Origin: an uncultured Variovorax sp.
GTDB lineage: Bacteria; Pseudomonadota; Gammaproteobacteria; Burkholderiales; Burkholderiaceae_C
Direction of reading: 5' to 3'
Assembly: GCA_903872875.1 (NCBI GenBank)
Contig: CAIQMJ010000666.1
Coordinates: forward strand, 1 to 7,507
Length of the DNA stretch: 7,507 nt
The number at the start of each line of letters is the position of its first letter. Position 1 is the stretch's first letter. A program made the position numbers and the translations under genes. A model generated the notes under the pieces. It worked only from the letters and a program-made list of their open reading frames with translations, was not told the origin of the DNA and did not search any database. Shown piece by piece: positions 6,305-7,507 of the stretch.

Positions 6305-7405
6305 TCACGGTCGCGGCAGCCAGCCGAGCTCCTGGTAGCGGCGGAACCATTTCCGCAGCATGTCCTCGGTGTCGATGCAGCCGTGGAATCCGGCCTGCCG
6401 GATCTTGATGGTGCTCACCAGCGACGGCGGCAGCGGCCCGGTCTGCCCGGTCGCGAACTGGAAGTCCGCATAGGCGAAACCCTGGCCGACGAAGGACTTG
6501 AAGTCGGCCGGCGCGCTCAGTCCGTGCCGCTGCACGATGGCGGCCCACTCCGGCTCGCGCGGCGGCAGCGTATCGGCCAGCCGCTGCGGCTCGGCCTCGC
6601 CGACCTCCATCCCCAGCGCCTCGGCAATCACCGGCCAGACGTTGTGCCAGACGAACTCGTCGCCGTTGGCAAGGTTGAATATCTCGTTGCGTGCCGCCGG
6701 CGACGTTGCGGCCCAGGCGCAGGCCTCGCCGATCAGGTCGGCATCGATCGCCTGGTAGACCCGCGGCGGCCCACCCGGGAAGGCCAGCGGCAGGCCGCGT
6801 TCGCGGCGCAGCGCGGCGTAGACGCCGAGGGCAGGCAGCGGATTCATGTTGCTGCCCAGGCCGTCGCCGAACACGAGCCGCGGGCGCAGCACGGTCCAGT
6901 GCCAGCCCGACAGCGGCTGCCGCTCCCGCAGGAAGTCTTCCTGCAGCCAGTAGAAGTTGTCGTGCGGATGACGCGGCCAGCGCTCCCGGGCCGGCACCTT
7001 GATGTGCGGGTCGAGATGGATGCCGTAGGCCTTGCCGCCCTGCAGGATGGTGACGTGGCGCAGGCCGCGCGCCGCGCGCTCCAGCGGCTCGACCACGTTG
7101 CGCAGCATGTCCAGGTTGATCTGCATCTGCTCGGGGTCGACCCAGCCGCCGACCAGCCCCGGCTTCTCGTACACGGCGGCGTACACCACGTGCGTGACGT
7201 CGCGCATCGTGCCGAAGAGCGCCTCGCACGCGGCGCGATCGGTCAGATCGACCGCCACATGCACGACGCTGGCCGGGACGTTGACCGGCGGGCGGCGCGA
7301 AACGGCCACCGCCGACCAGCCGTCGAGCCCCGCGAAGTGCCGCAGCACCGCCTGGCCGACCACGCCCGACGCGCCGACCACCAGCACCTTGTCACGCGCC
7401 GACAT
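6305..7405 (-). CDS. PRISE-type SDR enone reductase (progesterone 5-beta-reductase-like)
   Basis: This 366-aa protein has an N-terminal Rossmann fold with GASGVVG (11-17) for the dinucleotide and SRRPP (36-40) at the end of the second strand, where Arg37/Arg38 point to NADPH. Instead of the classical YxxxK pair of short-chain dehydrogenases it shows LQGGKAYG (121-128) and NFYWLQEDFL (150-159). These match the PRISE motifs that supply the catalytic lysine and tyrosine, here Lys125 and Tyr152. The C-terminal GFHGCIDTEDMLRKWF is also typical of this family. Characterised members reduce the C=C bond of enones by 1,4-addition of hydride (progesterone 5-beta-reductase, iridoid synthase). Length is close to that of the plant enzymes (about 390). 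A cytoplasmic enzyme is expected. GAAGG lies 6 nt before the ATG at 7405, and the gene overlaps the end of the preceding gene by 14 nt. It may be annotated elsewhere as an NAD-dependent epimerase; substrate unknown. Confidence 0.93.
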   Translation of the reverse strand: MSARDKVLVVGASGVVGQAVLRHFAGLDGWSAVAVSRRPPVNVPASVVHVAVDLTDRAACEALFGTMRDVTHVVYAAVYEKPGLVGGWVDPEQMQINLDMLRNVVEPLERAARGLRHVTILQGGKAYGIHLDPHIKVPARERWPRHPHDNFYWLQEDFLRERQPLSGWHWTVLRPRLVFGDGLGSNMNPLPALGVYAALRRERGLPLAFPGGPPRVYQAIDADLIGEACAWAATSPAARNEIFNLANGDEFVWHNVWPVIAEALGMEVGEAEPQRLADTLPPREPEWAAIVQRHGLSAPADFKSFVGQGFAYADFQFATGQTGPLPPSLVSTIKIRQAGFHGCIDTEDMLRKWFRRYQELGWLPRP

Positions 7406-7507
7406 GCATCGCCTTCGTTCCGGCTGCCCGGGGCCGCAGCAGCGGCGTCGTCTGCTGGCGCAGGCTGGCCTCGATCAGCGCGGCCTCTTCCCGCAGCAGC
7501 CGCGCCA
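7392..7507 (-). CDS. 3' end of an unidentified gene, truncated by the window edge
   Basis: A minus-strand frame enters from the right edge and ends with TGA at 7394-7392, giving 37 visible residues: first ARLLREEAALIEASL, then RQQTTPLLRPRAAG and TKAMHVGA. Codon third positions are almost all G or C, as in the neighbours, and the first half reads as a charged amphipathic helix, which supports real coding. The stop overlaps the reductase start by 14 nt, so the gene is probably part of the same operon. I do not recognise the family from so short a tail and assign no function. A second frame is also open here, but it gives an Ala/Arg/Gly-rich shadow without a sensible composition. Confidence 0.6.
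   Translation of the reverse strand, partial: ARLLREEAALIEASLRQQTTPLLRPRAAGTKAMHVGA
7412..7416 (-). promoter_or_regulatory. Ribosome binding site of the PRISE reductase gene
   Basis: Read on the minus strand, GAAGG stands 6 nt before the ATG at 7405. It lies inside the end of the preceding gene and favours 7405 over the ATG at 7409, which is in the frame of that preceding gene and stops after five codons. Confidence 0.55.

Noticed and set aside
6300..7229. A possible 310-residue N-terminal extension of the Bug protein
   Set aside because: The extension lies in a wrong frame of the PRISE gene, and it would bury the obvious signal peptide that begins at 6299.

Overview
The window is very GC-rich, with third codon positions dominated by G and C. 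It carries a tightly packed block of seven genes, all read on the minus strand (right to left). The leader and fold of the Bug/TctC-type binding protein, the orphan state of that gene, and the base composition suggest a Burkholderiales-like betaproteobacterium (Comamonadaceae, Alcaligenaceae or similar). This assignment is inferred from gene content only.

Layout in order of transcription: (1) the 3' end of an unidentified gene entering from the right edge (7507-7392); (2) an NADPH-dependent enone reductase of the PRISE / progesterone 5-beta-reductase-like SDR family (7405-6305); (3) a periplasmic Bug/TctC solute-binding protein with a clear signal peptide (6299-5271); (4) a thiolase-fold protein lacking both catalytic cysteines (5274-4114); (5) a DUF35 zinc-ribbon/OB-fold partner protein (4117-3689); (6) an ADP-forming acyl-CoA synthetase of 716 aa (3692-1542); (7) an AMP-forming acyl-CoA synthetase that runs off the left edge after 507 codons (1521-1).

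The junctions are a 14-nt overlap, a 5-nt gap, three consecutive 4-nt ATGA overlaps and a 20-nt gap. No non-coding stretch exceeds 20 nt, and there is no room for an internal promoter or terminator between genes. The block therefore looks like one operon whose promoter lies to the right of the window. I see no RNA gene, insertion sequence, CRISPR array or attachment site.

The genes fit a catabolic pathway for an organic acid or an alpha,beta-unsaturated carbonyl compound: capture in the periplasm (Bug protein), activation to a CoA thioester (one or both ligases), reduction of an enone double bond (PRISE enzyme), and carbon-carbon cleavage by the thiolase-like/DUF35 pair. That pair most resembles the Ltp2-ChsH2(DUF35) type of retro-aldolase known from steroid side-chain degradation. 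The substrate cannot be told from this sequence. The most interesting element is the cysteine-less thiolase plus DUF35 pair in one operon with a PRISE reductase and two mechanistically different CoA ligases.
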